From contig JALGVJ010000002.1 in assembly GCA_029838195.1 (NCBI GenBank), positions 124,001-188,000 on the forward strand: a DNA stretch of 64,000 nt, given 5' to 3'. The notes under the pieces were generated by a model. That model was not told the DNA's origin. It ran no database searches and saw only the letters and a program-made list of their open reading frames with translations. The stretch is from Promethearchaeota archaeon (lineage in GTDB: Archaea > Asgardarchaeota > Lokiarchaeia > Sigyniarchaeales > SOKP01). A program made the position numbers and the translations under genes. Shown piece by piece: positions 62,407 to 64,000 of this stretch (positions within the stretch are counted from its first letter, which is position 1; each line of letters opens with the position of its first letter).

Positions 62407-64000
62407 ATGATAAAAAAAGCACCAATAAGCAGACAACTCCCCGGTATAATCTCTTACATGCAAGCTTTTTCATCCAAAAAATTAGCTTATTTAATCTTTT
62501 TTGGATCGCCTTTATTCATATCTCTAATATCTACAACCTTAAATTATGCACTTATTCAAGAGTTTCACATTGATTTTTTTTTCGAAATATTCATGATGAC
62601 TTTTTTACCGTCTTTTACGGGAGTCTTGCTTACGAGCGTTTTTTTTATTAAAAAGGCGCCTATTTTAAGGTTTCCTCCTAAAGGCTGGACAATTCAATTA
62701 AATACTTTTATAATATCTATTCTTGGAGGCTCTTATTTAGTTGGACAATTTATTTCAATTTATTTTAACAATGCCGCATTTCAAGAAGTCTTTTTAATTT
62801 TAGGAACCATTTTAGCTTATATATTAGCGTTCGTGATATATTTTTCCTTTACTACTGTAGAAAAAAATGGGTATTTATTTCTTTCTCTTGCTCAACCTGT
62901 AACATTTATTATTTTGTATGGTGTTTTCACGGAACAAGTTTCCATAAGTTTCTTCATCAAAGCCATTATTTTTTTTAGCAGCTGTGCTTTTATTTTTTAT
63001 ATTTTCTACGCTCGCAAGCTTTTTTACGTGAGCAACATTCATAAAGAAGCTACGGGCATAGTAGGATATCGCTTCATACGAGCCTTTATTTTATCCATGA
63101 TGACTGATGGAAATGATCATCTCATTGAAGATATATTTGACAGAGTGGGAGTATTTTCTAATATTAAAATCCAATGTTTATTTATGAGAAGCATGAACTC
63201 GAAGAAAATCAAGGGGATCTTTTTTCTTCCTAACATTCATTTTGGACCTTTTAAGACATGCGGTTCATCAGATTTGCCTGAAGCAATTTATCGAGCGTTC
63301 AAAGAAATTCCAGGAGCCACAGTTTATCACACGACTAATGATCATTCTTTAAATCTTACTACACAGAAAGAAGTCGATAGAATTGTAGAGGCAATTAAAC
63401 TTATTGTTGAAAAAGCGAGTAAAGATCCTAACGAAAAATGGATACACGAAGTTCAAGATGTCTCGCGAAAAATGTCGAATACTGCAAAATTAATCGGAAC
63501 CAAGATAGATGACGTTCCTATTATCTTTCTTACGAGACATCCTCTTCCATCAGATGATATTGAAGCCGATGTAGGAGAAATCATCAGAGAAAAAGCAAGA
63601 GCAAGAGGTTTTAGAGATGTAATGATCATTGATGCTCATAATTCGATTATTGGGGATGAAATATTAATCGAAAAAGATAGTCTAGAAGCAAAAGATCTCA
63701 TTAACGTAGCAGAGAATTTCTTTAAAAGTGGGGAAATCAACAAATCCCCTAAAAATCAGTTATTATATGGGGTTGCAAAAGATCCGGTTAAAGAATTTAG
63801 TGAAAGAGATGGTATTGGCATCGGAGGAATTGTAGTTCACTTATTTCAAAATTCAATTACAAAACAAAAAACCGCTTTCATTCATTTCGATGCCAATAAT
63901 GCTTTCGTAGACATACGTTCCTATGTATTGAACATGTTGCAAAATAGAGGGATCGAGAGAGGAGAAATAACAACTTCAGACTCACACACGGTTGCTCGAC
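62407..64000 (+). CDS. DUF2070 family archaeal membrane protein (3' end outside window)
   Basis: ATG 62407 opens a frame of 531 codons running off the end of the window. The first 220 residues contain about six TM helices, starting MIKKAPISRQLPGIISYMQ. The remaining soluble part has the DUF2070 motifs: FFLPNIHFGPFKTCGSSDLP (about 275-294), DVPIIFLTRHP, DVMIIDAHNSII (about 404-415), FIHFDANNAF and TTSDSHTVAR at the edge. DUF2070 proteins are restricted to archaea as far as I know, and their role is unknown; conserved His, Asp and Asn in the soluble domain suggest an enzyme. About 60 to 100 further residues are expected beyond the window. Confidence 0.85.
   Translation, partial: MIKKAPISRQLPGIISYMQAFSSKKLAYLIFFGSPLFISLISTTLNYALIQEFHIDFFFEIFMMTFLPSFTGVLLTSVFFIKKAPILRFPPKGWTIQLNTFIISILGGSYLVGQFISIYFNNAAFQEVFLILGTILAYILAFVIYFSFTTVEKNGYLFLSLAQPVTFIILYGVFTEQVSISFFIKAIIFFSSCAFIFYIFYARKLFYVSNIHKEATGIVGYRFIRAFILSMMTDGNDHLIEDIFDRVGVFSNIKIQCLFMRSMNSKKIKGIFFLPNIHFGPFKTCGSSDLPEAIYRAFKEIPGATVYHTTNDHSLNLTTQKEVDRIVEAIKLIVEKASKDPNEKWIHEVQDVSRKMSNTAKLIGTKIDDVPIIFLTRHPLPSDDIEADVGEIIREKARARGFRDVMIIDAHNSIIGDEILIEKDSLEAKDLINVAENFFKSGEINKSPKNQLLYGVAKDPVKEFSERDGIGIGGIVVHLFQNSITKQKTAFIHFDANNAFVDIRSYVLNMLQNRGIERGEITTSDSHTVAR

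Overview
The window is AT-rich (roughly 30% GC by eye) and reads as archaeal, most likely an Asgard (Promethearchaeota/Lokiarchaeia-like) chromosome fragment. The archaeal signs are a DUF2070 membrane protein, a PAC2 proteasome-assembly-chaperone homologue, promoters with BRE/TATA elements and short or absent leaders, and a tRNA gene without encoded CCA. The Asgard flavour comes from an Arf-family GTPase with extra N- and C-terminal domains, a leucine-rich-repeat protein and several coiled-coil or winged-helix proteins of no known family. The lineage is an inference from gene content; no marker gene here settles it. No CRISPR array, IS element, prophage or plasmid feature was seen.

Layout. 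0-9 kb: an LRR protein cut by the window edge, a 7-TM protein, RmlC-type epimerase, two tandem PepD-type dipeptidases (the upstream one with a disrupted N-terminus), an MBL-fold hydrolase, a PAP2 phosphatase, a glycerophosphodiester phosphodiesterase and a DedA/VTT protein. 9-16 kb: mostly unrecognised genes, a short-chain dehydrogenase, and a translationally coupled pair of coiled-coil/winged-helix proteins. 16-21 kb: a VTC-domain protein and a DUF4956 membrane protein facing a membrane-anchored protein with two CotH-kinase-like domains. 21-24.7 kb: a MoxR-type AAA+ ATPase and a VWA/metallopeptidase-like partner; the ATPase is interrupted inside its P-loop by 30 nt that contain a stop codon. 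25-33 kb: a complete-looking molybdopterin operon (moaC-moaA-moaD-moaE-moeA-moaB-moeA) divergent from a tungstate ABC transporter (tupABC). 33-48 kb: housekeeping and metabolic genes (aminotransferase, HAD phosphatase, TPR protein, dUTPase, two acyl-CoA synthetase alpha-like paralogues, GatC, dodecin, the Arf-like fusion GTPase, thiolase, PurE, RpiA). 49-53.3 kb: a large membrane-anchored subtilisin-like protease, a GC-rich structured RNA candidate with its own promoter, and tRNA-Ala(GGC). 53.5-64 kb: an MFS transporter with a long helical tail, two small helical proteins, a methyltransferase, a nucleotidyltransferase, a FadH-like flavoenzyme, PAC2 and a truncated DUF2070 protein.

How the genes work together. 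The clearest unit is 25-33 kb: tungstate import (tupABC) plus assembly of the pterin cofactor and metal insertion by two MoeA paralogues, as expected for an anaerobe with tungsten enzymes such as aldehyde:ferredoxin oxidoreductases, none of which lies in the window. The VTC/DUF4956/CotH genes form a second unit whose biochemical role is unknown. The AAA+/VWA pair is a third.

Items most worth a second look: the 30-nt P-loop insertion whose exact removal restores GGHGGGKTTL; the VTC-DUF4956-double-CotH locus with one degenerate CotH domain; the longin-like/Arf/winged-helix fusion GTPase; and the GC-rich RNA candidate with GNRA hairpins upstream of tRNA-Ala.
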